Of a stretch of 64,000 nt of DNA, positions 34,539 to 43,258 are shown piece after piece. The position numbers were made by a program, and so were the translations under genes. Within the stretch, counting starts at the first letter, position 1; each line of letters opens with the position of its first letter. Under the pieces are notes generated by a model. It was given only the letters and a program-made list of their open reading frames with translations, was not told where the DNA came from and searched no databases. Source of the DNA: Clostridia bacterium (lineage in GTDB: Bacteria > Bacillota > Clostridia > Oscillospirales > Acutalibacteraceae); the NCBI GenBank assembly GCA_017436815.1, contig JAFSCI010000029.1:1-64000 (forward strand), read 5' to 3'.

Positions 34539-35465
34539 CTAATTTTCGTCGGCGCCGTCCTTTTTGGCTGCGCGACGGTTTTCTTCTGTGTAAAGCTTGT
34601 AGGTTTCGTTAGAACACTCTTTTGCTATTATTTGGTTAGGACCGTAGAAATACTGAAGTGCGGCCTGCAATATGCCCGAAATTAAGCTCGAGCAAGCCCA
34701 GTAAAAACCAACTGCGCCCGGAACGCCAAATGCGATTATTAACGAAATAACCGGCATTGTGAGCATCATACCCTTCATAGAAGGAGCATCGGGGTTGTTG
34801 ATTTTCTGAACCTTCATAGAAATAAGGCTCGATGCAATTGCGGCTGCAAAAGATAACAGCGGAATTATCCAGATAAGCTGTGCGTTCGAAAAATCTAACG
34901 AAAACTTGGGTGTTTCGGTAAGTGCAATGCCAAAGAAGTTAAAGTTAATACCGCTTATGGCTTCGGTTGGAATATCGCACGAGATAGCACCCGAATTGAT
35001 ACTGTTGATGATTGCAATTTCATCAACTACTTTTGTGTTGGTAACAAGACCTTTTTCTACAACCATATCCCAGGCGGCCTGTACTTTATCGTGACTGATG
35101 CCGAAAAGATAGGTTAGAGGACTTCTGATGAGGTAGTAAATACTCATCATAATGGGCAAACGAATAAGCATAGGACCACAACCGCCTGCCATAGACACGT
35201 TCTCTTGCTGATAAAGAGCCTGCATGGCTTCGCTTTGTTTGAGCTTATCGTCAGCGTACTTCTTTTTGATTGCGTCCATCTTAGGTTTGATCCTGATCTG
35301 CTGGACCGAAGCCTTCTGACTTTTAATTGTCAGCGGAATCATAACTATATTCATTAGTAACGTGAAAATAAAAACCGCAAGCGCAAAATTATCACCAACA
35401 AGGTTAGATAATCCCTTTAATATAAAGGCGAGCGGAATATTTATAATGTTAAACAGTTTTTCCAT
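34539..35465 (-). CDS. yidC: Membrane protein insertase YidC
   Basis: A 308-residue Oxa1/YidC insertase. It has about five membrane helices, a cytoplasmic hairpin rich in charge (IRIKPKMDAIKKKYADDKLKQ), and the conserved MLIRLPIMMSIYYLIR segment. It lacks the long E. coli P1 domain, as expected for Gram-positives, and no lipobox is visible. Its start codon overlaps the yidD stop by one base. Confidence 0.93.
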   Translation of the reverse strand: MEKLFNIINIPLAFILKGLSNLVGDNFALAVFIFTLLMNIVMIPLTIKSQKASVQQIRIKPKMDAIKKKYADDKLKQSEAMQALYQQENVSMAGGCGPMLIRLPIMMSIYYLIRSPLTYLFGISHDKVQAAWDMVVEKGLVTNTKVVDEIAIINSINSGAISCDIPTEAISGINFNFFGIALTETPKFSLDFSNAQLIWIIPLLSFAAAIASSLISMKVQKINNPDAPSMKGMMLTMPVISLIIAFGVPGAVGFYWACSSLISGILQAALQYFYGPNQIIAKECSNETYKLYTEENRRAAKKDGADEN

Positions 35466-35716
35466 TATTTTGGCTCCGTAAAATTAGTTTTTAGTGTTAA
35501 AAATCGTTCGGGAACAAGGTCAACTCCGCCCTTGCAAAGCGGGTTGCAACGTAAAATTCTGTACCCCGAAAGGATACTGCCCTTTATTGCTCCGTGACGG
35601 CTTATAGCCTCAATAGCATACGCCGAGCAGGTCGGATAAAAGCGGCAGCAGGCCACCTTTTTAGGTGAAATGTGTTTTTGATAAAATCTGATTAGCTTAA
35701 TTAGTAGCTTCTTCAT
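35465..35716 (-). CDS. yidD: Membrane protein insertion efficiency factor YidD
   Basis: An 83-residue protein with the family core [44 protein letters not shown]. It assists YidC-dependent insertion. The start at 35716 lies inside the end of rnpA (20-base overlap), implying translational coupling. Confidence 0.95.
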   Translation of the reverse strand: MKKLLIKLIRFYQKHISPKKVACCRFYPTCSAYAIEAISRHGAIKGSILSGYRILRCNPLCKGGVDLVPERFLTLKTNFTEPK

Positions 35717-36056
35717 CGGTAAAATTCCAAATACCAAACTGTACAAAGTGCTGTTTCATGGCTTTAAAAATAACCTGGCTTTTAACAAAGGGAGTTTTGC
35801 TACGGGCAACAAAAACAATGTCATAACCGGGTGAGAGATGCTTTGCGCATTCTCTGAACGCTGCAGTTATAACCCTTTTTGAACGGTTGCGCTTTACGGC
35901 ACAGCCGACCTTTTTGCCGACCGTTATACCAATGCGCAAACTGTTTTGTCGATTGGGCACAATGTAGCTTACCAACGCACCGCTGACAAAGCTTTTACCT
36001 CTGCCATAGGCGCGTCGGAATTCTTTGTTGAGTTTAAGAGTATCAAAATTATCCAT
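35697..36056 (-). CDS. rnpA: Ribonuclease P protein component
   Basis: A 119-residue basic protein with the RNase P signature [17 protein letters not shown] and an N-terminal L.....F...Y..G.... It binds the RNA subunit for tRNA 5' maturation. It follows rpmH by 45 bases. Confidence 0.95.
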   Translation of the reverse strand: MDNFDTLKLNKEFRRAYGRGKSFVSGALVSYIVPNRQNSLRIGITVGKKVGCAVKRNRSKRVITAAFRECAKHLSPGYDIVFVARSKTPFVKSQVIFKAMKQHFVQFGIWNFTDEEATN

Positions 36057-36101
36057 AAATACTCACACGCCAAAACTAAAAAAAGCCACAAAATGTGGCC
36101 C

Positions 36102-36236
36102 TTAGTAAGTCAGCTGCTTTCTACCCTTTGCTCTGCGGCGGGCGAGCACCTTGCGACCGTTAGCGGTGGCCATTCTCTTTAGAAAACCGTGCTCCTTCTT
36201 ACGATGAAGCTTCTTAGGTTGATAAGTTCTTTTCAT
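36102..36236 (-). CDS. rpmH: Ribosomal protein L34
   Basis: A 44-residue highly basic protein ([17 protein letters not shown]... ending GRKQLTY), full-length L34. AAAGGAG precedes the ATG. It is first gene of the rpmH-rnpA-yidD-yidC-jag operon. In many bacteria dnaA lies just upstream; here the upstream gene is a lipoprotein and no DnaA-box cluster is visible. Confidence 0.97.
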   Translation of the reverse strand: MKRTYQPKKLHRKKEHGFLKRMATANGRKVLARRRAKGRKQLTY

Positions 36237-36522
36237 GTTATTTACTCCTTTCTGTTTTTGGAGCTACACCAAGTTTTAATTAGTGTGTATTTTGCCCAAA
36301 AAGACACATAACGGCATAGCCTATCAATTATGAATTTATACTGGTTAATGGAGGTCAAAACACGAGTGTTTTGACATAAAATCTTTGATTTTATGTCAAA
36401 TTTCAAAAGAAATTTGCCATTACCATTGCAATGAGTGTTGTGCAAAATTAAATTGAAAATTAAATTTTGCCAGAGCCACTTAAAAGTGGCTCGTCAAAGC
36501 GCTTTTAACACTTTGACACACA
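36237..36522 (-). promoter_or_regulatory. Long hairpin-rich 5' leader of the rpmH operon
   Basis: A transcript starting near 36522 would carry a leader of about 285 bases with six palindromes. H6 is GTCAAAG/CTTTGAC (36493-36517), H5 GAGCCACTT/AAGTGGCTC (36473-36492), and H4 an almost perfect 13-bp AT-rich stem (36442-36470). H3 is CAAATTTC/GAAATTTG (36397-36416), H2 a perfect 14-bp stem (36370-36400), and H1 GTCAAAACAC/GTGTTTTGAC (36354-36375). H2 shares bases with both H1 and H3, so H2 and H1+H3 are alternatives. No gene is seen here. Confidence 0.65.
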
Positions 36523-36528
36523 ACAGTC

Positions 36529-36558
36529 ATTATACCCCAACTATGATGCTAATGTCAA
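36529..36558 (-). promoter_or_regulatory. Promoter of the rpmH operon
   Basis: On the minus strand: TTGACA, 18-base spacer, TATAAT. Confidence 0.85.
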
Positions 36559-36603
36559 CAAAAATTTATTACATATATAAATAATAAATCACAATACGCA
36601 TAT

Positions 36604-37989
36604 CTAGTTGCTAAAGTAATTTTTGTAACTATATTTAGTTCCCGTTGCCGTAGGCGAGGGCTCGTTAGCGTAAGGAACGTGGTTAAGCTGACGCATTCTT
36701 TCGGTGGTCAGATTAAAATAATTGTGGTATAAAAATGCAAGCAGCGGACTGTTGGTAATAGGATCGTCAAAGGTGATGTCGCACTCGTACCATTCGTTAT
36801 CGAGTTGCACCGCATTCCATTGGTGAGCGCCGCCTGCATCGCCGCGAACAACGGTGCAGTTTATGCCCGCCATTAAGCACAAATGCTGGAATGCCTCTGA
36901 GTACGATTCGCAAACGCCTTTGCCCTTAACCAAAACGCCGTATGCGGTCCAGTCGTCAGGAACGGCGTTGGTCCAGGAGGCCGAGGTGTTATATTTTGCG
37001 TTTAGTAAAATTTCATCGTAAATTGCCTTTTCTTTTTCAACGTCGGGCAGCGTCGGGTCAATTTTACTTAAAATGCTTTTTGTTTTTGCATCAAAAGCCG
37101 TTTTCTTGGCTAAAATTGAAGATTTCAGCGAGCTTGAAACCTCTACACAGTAGCCGTCGGCATCTTTGTTGGTGTTAGTGCCGTCGGAAAAATTAAGATA
37201 CATTCCGCCTGCATTTTCCAGTCCGTCGTGCAGAATGGTGCAGCTCATAGACAGATAAAACAGATGCGGATTATCGGCAATAACTGCATCAAGCACGGCC
37301 GCAACGCTCTCAAACGTGCGCGACTGCTTGAAGGTTACCTTGTAGGTAAAACTCTCTGCCGCATTAACAATCTGGCTGTAAAGCACCTTTTCGTGCAGAT
37401 CTAAAAGATTATAACGGTAGCGCTGTTTGAAATCCAGCGGAGTATGCTCTTTTGGACCGGAATTATCACCCTGCGTTGTATCAGAGGTGGTTGTATCAGA
37501 CGATGGATTGTCTGACTCAGCGGTATTATCGTTATCCGATGAACCTGTCGGTGTCGAGGTTACGGTTTCGGGCTCAACAGTGTCGGGCCCGTGCAAGTCC
37601 TCAAGGTCCTCAATGCTGGGGGGGAGCGCAGGGCCGCTGGGCTTATTATCGGAGTCGGAGGAGTCATCGTCAGACGTACCCGGCTTGCTTACGGTTATCT
37701 CAACCGCTTTCTCGCCGTCGGGAGTGGTGATCTGGCTTATTACAATGTCGGGCTTAGATACAACGCTTACCACCTTAGAGGTAGTTGTAGTCGAGGGCGT
37801 TTGTATAGGGTCAGACGTGGTATCAGACGACGGTGAGTCGCTCGATGCGGTAACGCTTTGCTCGCTCGAATCGGGCACTTCGCTCTCATTCAAAACAATA
37901 CTGCCCTGGTGTGTCTGAGTTAAAAAAGTACAACCAACCGTACTGATACATAAACATAAAGCCAAACATAAAACGAGAAATTTTTTCAT
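36604..37989 (-). CDS. Lipoprotein with transglutaminase-like domain
   Basis: A 461-residue secreted lipoprotein with a signal peptide and lipobox STVGC. A long Ser/Thr/Asp/Pro-rich spacer (about 30-190) follows, with a C-terminal transglutaminase-like cysteine protease fold. The triad is visible: Cys360 (KGVCESY), His389 (AHQWN), Asp404 (DITFDD). Proteins of this type act on cell-surface peptides or peptidoglycan. The start at 37989 follows AGGAGG. It is co-transcribed with the zinc-ribbon gene 33 bases upstream. Long reading frames on the opposite strand here are by-products of the repetitive spacer. Confidence 0.85.
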   Translation of the reverse strand: MKKFLVLCLALCLCISTVGCTFLTQTHQGSIVLNESEVPDSSEQSVTASSDSPSSDTTSDPIQTPSTTTTSKVVSVVSKPDIVISQITTPDGEKAVEITVSKPGTSDDDSSDSDNKPSGPALPPSIEDLEDLHGPDTVEPETVTSTPTGSSDNDNTAESDNPSSDTTTSDTTQGDNSGPKEHTPLDFKQRYRYNLLDLHEKVLYSQIVNAAESFTYKVTFKQSRTFESVAAVLDAVIADNPHLFYLSMSCTILHDGLENAGGMYLNFSDGTNTNKDADGYCVEVSSSLKSSILAKKTAFDAKTKSILSKIDPTLPDVEKEKAIYDEILLNAKYNTSASWTNAVPDDWTAYGVLVKGKGVCESYSEAFQHLCLMAGINCTVVRGDAGGAHQWNAVQLDNEWYECDITFDDPITNSPLLAFLYHNYFNLTTERMRQLNHVPYANEPSPTATGTKYSYKNYFSN

Positions 37990-38021
37990 ATCCAAGCCTC
38001 CTTTTTAAAATACGAAATTGT

Positions 38022-38330
38022 TTATTTATTTAAAGATTTTCCGCAGTCGGGGCAGGAAATACGCTTGAACGAAAATCTTGCGCCGCAAAACGGACATTCA
38101 TACCCCGAATTTAAGGTTTCGGTCTTTTTATCCTTTTCTTTTACGAACAAAAACTGTCCGTGCTCGGCCTTGTTTTTTATAAGTCTGCCGAGCATTAAAG
38201 CCAAAAACGGCACGTATACAAAACCTAAAACAACGGCCACCTGAAAGCCAACGTTAAAATATGTAAGCACTATTGCCGCAATGGGTGCAACAATAAAGAA
38301 AATGACCAGAATTGCCTTTAGAGTTTTCAA
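38022..38330 (-). CDS. Two-helix membrane protein with C-terminal zinc ribbon
   Basis: A 102-residue protein with two membrane helices (about 5-25 and 29-50) followed by a charged segment and a zinc ribbon, CPFCGARFSFKRISCPDCGKSL. The ribbon faces the cytoplasm if the N-in orientation holds. It lies just before the transglutaminase-like lipoprotein in the same unit. The function is unknown. Confidence 0.75.
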   Translation of the reverse strand: MKTLKAILVIFFIVAPIAAIVLTYFNVGFQVAVVLGFVYVPFLALMLGRLIKNKAEHGQFLFVKEKDKKTETLNSGYECPFCGARFSFKRISCPDCGKSLNK

Positions 38331-38396
38331 AAAATCACCCTTAATATTTACGTCTATTTACATAATACCATAAAAGAGCGAAGTTTTCAATAGAGC

Positions 38397-38426
38397 AAAA
38401 CGGCACCCGAAAAATCGGGTGCCGTT
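38397..38426 (-). terminator. Terminator after the EF-G-like gene
   Basis: AACGGCACCCGA/TCGGGTGCCGTT on the minus strand, followed by TTTTG. Confidence 0.85.
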
Positions 38427-38442
38427 AACATTTAACAATAGA

Positions 38443-40497
38443 TTATTCTTTATTTGCTGCTTCAATAACCTTAGCGGCTATCATAGCAGGGGCTTCTTCG
38501 TAACGGGTAAACTCGAACGAGAAGGTTGCGCGGCCTCTTGTTATAGAGCGCATAGAGGTCGAGAAATCACTCATCTCGCCAACGGGAACCTCTGCAACAA
38601 CCTCCTGAATACCGTTTTGTTGCGGATTCATACCGATTACTCTGCCGCGGCGCTTGTTTATATCGCCAATAACGTCACCCAAATTATCATCAGGGATATA
38701 TGCGTTAAGTGTGCCAATGGGCTCAAGTAATACGGGGTTTGCCTTCGGAATACCCTCTTTGTAAGCAATAGCAGCGGCGGTTTTGAATGCCATTTCAGAC
38801 GAGTCAACAGGGTGGTACGAACCGTCTACCAATGTGGCTTTTAGTCCAACAACGGGGTAGCCTGCAAGAGTACCCTTAATAACGCTGTCTCTAAGACCCT
38901 TTTCAACTGCGGGGAAGAAGTTTTTGGGAACGGCGCCGCCGAATACCTTTTCTTCGAATATCATTTCTTCACTGTCGCAAGGCTCAAACTCGATCCAAAC
39001 GTCACCGAACTGACCGTGTCCGCCCGACTGCTTTTTATGTCTGCCCTGAACCTTAACGAACTTCTTAATGGTTTCACGGTATGCAACCTTCGGTGTCTGT
39101 AAAATAACGTCAACACCGAATTTTGCCTTTAATTTAGATACCAAAACGTCTAAGTGCTGCTCGCCGAGACCCGAGATTAACTGCTCTTTGGTTTCGTTGT
39201 TTACGGTAAACTTAACGGTTGGGTCTTCTTCCATAAGTCTTGTAAGACCTGCGGCGATTTTTTCTTCATCACCCTTTGCCTTGGGGTAAATAGCAAGGGT
39301 TAAATTGGGTATTGCAAACTCAGGCGGAGTGATTGTAACCTTTGCGTTTTCGGCGCATAAAGTATCACCCGTAATAACGCTCGAAAGCTTTGCAACCGAG
39401 CCGATATCACCTGCGCAGATTTCCTTTGTTTCTTCCTGCTTTGCGCCTTTTATAAACATAATTTTGTTAAGGCGCTCTTCACTGCCTGTTCTTGAGTTTA
39501 TAAGCTTAATATCGGCGGTTACCTTACCGCTTATAACCTTAAAGTAGGATAATTTACCAACAAACGGGTCGGCAATTGTTTTAAATACAATGGCTGCTGC
39601 GGGAGCGGATTCATCGGTAGCGAGCATAACCTTTTCATCACCCTTAACAGCACGGTATTGGCTTTCGGCCGCAGAGGGCATAATCTTAGTTAATATCTCC
39701 AGAGTTAAATCTACCGCTGCGCCGCTGTTACCAATGCCGCAGAATACGGGCTGAATATCGCCGTTTTTAACACCGAAAGATAATGCCTTGATAATCTCTT
39801 GTTCAGTAAATGCCTCGCCCGAGAAATATTTTTCCATAAGCTCTTCGTCGACCGATGCAACTGCCTCAACAAAAATGTCGTGCATACCCTGAATTTCATC
39901 GTTGTAAGCGTCAAGAGGATACTCTTTTGCGTTTATGCCGTCGTAAGAATAAGCCTTACCTGTAATAAGGTTTACGTAGCAAACGGTAACGTCATGGTCA
40001 ATTAAAGGCACAACAACGGGGCAGATGCTCGCGCCGTATTTACCGACTAAAGCCGACATAACTCTGTAAAAATGCGAGTGTGTGGAATCGAGCTTATTTA
40101 CAAAGAATGCAACAGGCTTGCCTAAAGCCTTTGCTTTATCAAAGCTTTGCTCTGCGCCAACCGTAAGACCCGATTTACCCGATAATACAATAAGCGCGTT
40201 ATCTGCCGCGCATAAAGCCTCAGACACCGAACCTGCAAAGTCGAACAGTCCGGGAACGTCGAGAAGATTTATTTTCTTATCAAAAACTTCGATAGGGCAA
40301 ACGGCTGTGCCGATAGATACCTTACGCTTTTTCTCCTCAGCGTCAAAGTCCATAAAGGTTGTTGCGTCTTCTGTAGAGCCAATGCGGTCTATAACCTTGC
40401 CGTAATACAAAAAAGCATCTGCAAGGGTAGTTTTACCCGAGCCGCCGTGGCCAAGCAGAGCTAAATTTAAAATGTTGTTTGCAGAATACTGTTTCAA
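38443..40497 (-). CDS. EF-G-like translational GTPase (EF-G-2 type)
   Basis: A 684-residue GTPase with the five-domain EF-G layout. The G1 loop is GHGGSGKTT rather than the usual AHIDAGKTT, G3 is DVPG rather than DTPG, and G4 is NKLD. These deviations match the EF-G-2 paralogue family rather than canonical FusA. Domain IV has GGHGQFGDVWIE and domain V ends YEEAP. The start is taken as TTG 40497 because GAAAGGGTG lies 8 bases upstream; the frame has no ATG start. The role is unclear, as these paralogues are often dispensable translation factors. Confidence 0.85.
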   Translation of the reverse strand: MKQYSANNILNLALLGHGGSGKTTLADAFLYYGKVIDRIGSTEDATTFMDFDAEEKKRKVSIGTAVCPIEVFDKKINLLDVPGLFDFAGSVSEALCAADNALIVLSGKSGLTVGAEQSFDKAKALGKPVAFFVNKLDSTHSHFYRVMSALVGKYGASICPVVVPLIDHDVTVCYVNLITGKAYSYDGINAKEYPLDAYNDEIQGMHDIFVEAVASVDEELMEKYFSGEAFTEQEIIKALSFGVKNGDIQPVFCGIGNSGAAVDLTLEILTKIMPSAAESQYRAVKGDEKVMLATDESAPAAAIVFKTIADPFVGKLSYFKVISGKVTADIKLINSRTGSEERLNKIMFIKGAKQEETKEICAGDIGSVAKLSSVITGDTLCAENAKVTITPPEFAIPNLTLAIYPKAKGDEEKIAAGLTRLMEEDPTVKFTVNNETKEQLISGLGEQHLDVLVSKLKAKFGVDVILQTPKVAYRETIKKFVKVQGRHKKQSGGHGQFGDVWIEFEPCDSEEMIFEEKVFGGAVPKNFFPAVEKGLRDSVIKGTLAGYPVVGLKATLVDGSYHPVDSSEMAFKTAAAIAYKEGIPKANPVLLEPIGTLNAYIPDDNLGDVIGDINKRRGRVIGMNPQQNGIQEVVAEVPVGEMSDFSTSMRSITRGRATFSFEFTRYEEAPAMIAAKVIEAANKE

Positions 40498-40663
40498 GTG
40501 GATACACCCTTTCAAATTTTAAAACCCAAAATTATGTATAACAAGGGCTTTAATTTAATATTGCCATATAAGTATAACACAGTTTATAGTAACTTTCAAC
40601 TAATTTCTTTTAACTTTTTGTATAATTTTTATGCATAATTTCTAGCAAATAGCACAAAAAAAG

Positions 40664-40695
40664 GCAAAAAAAGGGAGAATGATGGCCATTCTCCC
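40664..40695 (-). terminator. Terminator after the esterase gene
   Basis: GGGAGAATG/CATTCTCCC stem, followed on the minus strand by a run of seven T. Confidence 0.85.
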
Positions 40696-40715
40696 AAAAA
40701 GAACGTATAAAATTT

Positions 40716-41573
40716 TTACAGTTTAGACGAATAAGGCGCTCTGTTTATGGGAGCGTTTGCTTCGTCGGGATTATTGAATAATCGCTCGAGCCAGTTTATG
40801 CACATAGGCATCCAGCCGTTAAAGTCGGGCTCGTTGTGACCGACCTGAGCGGTACCAAGGCTTAGTCCGTGCCAGCCGTTAGGGAATATGTGCATCTCAA
40901 ACGGAATATTGTTCTCGCACAAAGCCTTGCCGAATAAAATGCTGTCCTCAACCGGAACGGCGTTATCTCTGAAGGTATGGAATATAAATGCGGGCGGATT
41001 ATTTTTGTTTACGTTTTTGTGCAGGTTAAGAGCGTGGTAAACGGTGTCGTAATCGTTGTCACCCACCAGACGCTTAGCATCGGCCTCGGAGTTTTCAAGC
41101 CAGGAGGTAGAAATTACGGGGTAGCCTAAAATAATGGCGTTTGGCTTGTTTTCTGAGTTCTCACAGCCCGATAGCTGCTGGATTTTGGGGTCAGACCAGT
41201 ATGTACCAAGGCTTGCGGTTAAGTGACCGCCTGCCGAAAAGCCGCAAACTGCAATTTGGTCCTTTATAACGCCCCACTCATCTGCATTTTCTCTTATTAT
41301 TTTCATAGTTTTGCACAGGTCTATGAGCGATGCGGGGAAAACCGCGGCCTCTTTAATTGAATAATAAAGCACAAAGGTGTTGTAGCCTGCAGCGGCAAAG
41401 TTCAAAGCAACGGGGTCGGCCTCGCGCGATGAACAAAACCAGTAACCGCCACCAGGGCATACCACTACTGCGGGGCGTTTTTTAGAATATGGCATCTCAT
41501 CGGACTGCTCGTATAAATATGCGTTAAAATATACCGTTTTGTCATCGTTCAAATAAATGGTTTTCGTAATCAT
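40716..41573 (-). CDS. Alpha/beta hydrolase (BD-FAE / acetyl-esterase type)
   Basis: A 285-residue cytoplasmic esterase. The oxyanion-hole motif is CPGGGY, the nucleophile Ser113 lies in GFSAGG, and the C-terminal histidine is in GWHGLS, with an Asp in FRDNAVPVED. The family includes carbohydrate esterases that remove acetyl or feruloyl groups from xylan-type oligosaccharides. It ends 3 bases from the NUDIX gene and shares its transcript. Confidence 0.85.
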   Translation of the reverse strand: MITKTIYLNDDKTVYFNAYLYEQSDEMPYSKKRPAVVVCPGGGYWFCSSREADPVALNFAAAGYNTFVLYYSIKEAAVFPASLIDLCKTMKIIRENADEWGVIKDQIAVCGFSAGGHLTASLGTYWSDPKIQQLSGCENSENKPNAIILGYPVISTSWLENSEADAKRLVGDNDYDTVYHALNLHKNVNKNNPPAFIFHTFRDNAVPVEDSILFGKALCENNIPFEMHIFPNGWHGLSLGTAQVGHNEPDFNGWMPMCINWLERLFNNPDEANAPINRAPYSSKL

Positions 41574-41575
41574 TT

Positions 41576-42118
41576 TTATTCACCTTTTTCCATTAATAAG
41601 TATGCCTTTAAAATTGCGGCTTGTGTTTTAGAGTCGGCAAGCTCGTTTTTTAAAACCATATCTACCGCCGTTTTAAGCGGAATTTTTACGGGCTCTAAAA
41701 ATTCGTCTTCGTCAGGGTCGGTATCACAAAACGAAAGGCCGGTTGCAAGGTACATATGTATTATCTCACCGCAGTACCCAGGCGACGGGTAAAGCTCACC
41801 CAAAAAGACGTAGTTTTGGGCAATAGCGCCAACCTCTTCTTTGAGTTCTCTTTTGCCCGCTTCTAAGGGATCTTCGCCCTTTTCGAGTTTTCCTGCGGGG
41901 ATTTCGGTTACTACCTTAAAATACGGGTAGCGAAACTGCTGCACCATATATACGTTGCCGTCGTCATCAAGCGGCACAACGCATACTCCGCCGTTGTGCT
42001 CAACAATCTCCCTGATAGCCGTTTTGCCGTTTGGAAGCAGAGCCTCATCACGCCTTAAATTTATGATTTTGCCCTTGTACATATATTCTTTTTTCAGTTG
42101 CTTTTCTTCAAGATTCAT
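41576..42118 (-). CDS. NUDIX hydrolase (ADP-ribose pyrophosphatase type)
   Basis: A 180-residue cytoplasmic pyrophosphatase. The Nudix box GKLEKGEDPLEAGKRELKEE..G is intact, followed by the ADP-ribose family SPGYCGE motif. It hydrolyses ADP-ribose or similar nucleotides. The start at 42118 is chosen because AAAGGTGG lies 6 bases upstream; the longer frame overlaps the divergent promoter. It is divergent from the M14 peptidase. Confidence 0.88.
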   Translation of the reverse strand: MNLEEKQLKKEYMYKGKIINLRRDEALLPNGKTAIREIVEHNGGVCVVPLDDDGNVYMVQQFRYPYFKVVTEIPAGKLEKGEDPLEAGKRELKEEVGAIAQNYVFLGELYPSPGYCGEIIHMYLATGLSFCDTDPDEDEFLEPVKIPLKTAVDMVLKNELADSKTQAAILKAYLLMEKGE

Positions 42119-42174
42119 TTTATCCACCTTTTTTGACATATACATTTAATATAAAATTATTGAGGAGCATTTTT

Positions 42175-43077
42175 ATGGACGATATTGTAAATTTTAGGAC
42201 AAACGACTATAGCCAAACAAAGCAGTATATATTAAAGCTTTGCGAAAAATACCCCTTTTTAGAAAAACAGATTATCGGAAAATCTTGTATGGGACGGGAT
42301 ATTTATGCCCTAAAGCTTGGCCGAAGCTATGAGTACGTGCTGCTTGCCGCCGCCTTCCACGGCAGCGAGCATATAACAAGCACACTTCTGCTTAAATTTA
42401 TGGAAAATTTGTGTTACGCCCTTGCAAATTGCGGCTCAATTGCGGGCTTTAACGCCCCGAGAGCTATGTACGGCCGAGCGGTTATAGTAGTGCCCCTTGT
42501 TAACCCCGATGGCTGCGAGGTGTCTATTCACTCTGCGGCGGGAGCGGGATATATGGCACAAAAAATAGCCAGACTCTGTAAAAACGACTACGCTCACTGG
42601 AACGCAAATATAAGGGGAGTAGATATAAACCATAATTTTGACGCCGGCTGGAGTGAACTCCACGCCCTTGAGCAAAAAAACGGTATTTTAGGCCCTGCGC
42701 CCACCCGCTACGGCGGAGTCAAACCCCACTCCGAGCCCGAAACGGTAGCCCTTGTAGATTTATGCCATAAATACCGAATCCGTCACGTTGCGGCATTTCA
42801 CTCGCAGGGCGAGGTTATATACTGGAATTACGGATCCAAAACACCCAAAAACAGCGAGAAAATGGCGCAGATAATGGCATCCTCAAGCGGATATGCCCTT
42901 GACGTGCCGACTTCTCTTGCTACAGGCGGCGGCTTTAAGGACTGGTTTATACATACATTTAACCGACCCGGCTTTACCATAGAGGTTGGCAAAGGCGAAA
43001 ACCCTTTAGACCCGAAAATTCTGCCCGAGCTTTATAAACAAGTAGAAGAAATGATAATGCTCTGTGCCATTATGTGA
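42175..43077 (+). CDS. M14 zinc carboxypeptidase
   Basis: A 300-residue metallopeptidase without a signal peptide. Zinc ligands are His62 and Glu65 (FHGSEH) and a later His in the AFHSQG block; GVDINHNFDAGW and the catalytic Glu in TIEVGKGE are visible. The sequence fits the gamma-D-glutamyl-diaminopimelate peptidase branch that cleaves peptidoglycan peptides. The lack of a signal peptide suggests muropeptide recycling in the cytoplasm. GAGGAG precedes the ATG. Confidence 0.85.
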   Translation: MDDIVNFRTNDYSQTKQYILKLCEKYPFLEKQIIGKSCMGRDIYALKLGRSYEYVLLAAAFHGSEHITSTLLLKFMENLCYALANCGSIAGFNAPRAMYGRAVIVVPLVNPDGCEVSIHSAAGAGYMAQKIARLCKNDYAHWNANIRGVDINHNFDAGWSELHALEQKNGILGPAPTRYGGVKPHSEPETVALVDLCHKYRIRHVAAFHSQGEVIYWNYGSKTPKNSEKMAQIMASSSGYALDVPTSLATGGGFKDWFIHTFNRPGFTIEVGKGENPLDPKILPELYKQVEEMIMLCAIM

Positions 43078-43125
43078 TTTTAGTATATTGTACATAATTT
43101 ATTTTATAATTTCAATATAAAAATT

Positions 43126-43149
43126 AAAGCGGCAAAGCCGCTTTTTTTG
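43126..43149 (+). terminator. Terminator after the M14 peptidase gene
   Basis: AAAGCGGC/GCCGCTTT, loop AAA, then more T. Confidence 0.9.
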
Positions 43150-43163
43150 TACAAAAAAATATG

Positions 43164-43192
43164 TTGAAAAATGATTGATATAAATGTAAAAT
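43164..43192 (+). promoter_or_regulatory. Promoter of the CofE-like / guaA operon
   Basis: TTGAAA (43164-43169), 17-base spacer, TAAAAT (43187-43192). Confidence 0.65.
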
Positions 43193-43258
43193 AATATGGT
43201 AGTATATTATTGTTAATTTTTCACTCCGGGCGTATTCGTGCGGGAAAGGATGTTTTAT

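Noticed and set aside
36237..36600. Chromosomal replication origin upstream of rpmH
   Set aside because: The location is suggestive, but I find no cluster of TTATCCACA-type boxes and no dnaA; the region is better explained as a transcribed hairpin leader.
37427..37918. Long plus-strand reading frame opposite the Ser/Thr/Asp-rich lipoprotein spacer
   Set aside because: It is the antisense of a low-complexity coding stretch, has no ribosome binding site, and its Val/Ser-rich sequence matches no family; the minus-strand lipoprotein is clearly the gene.
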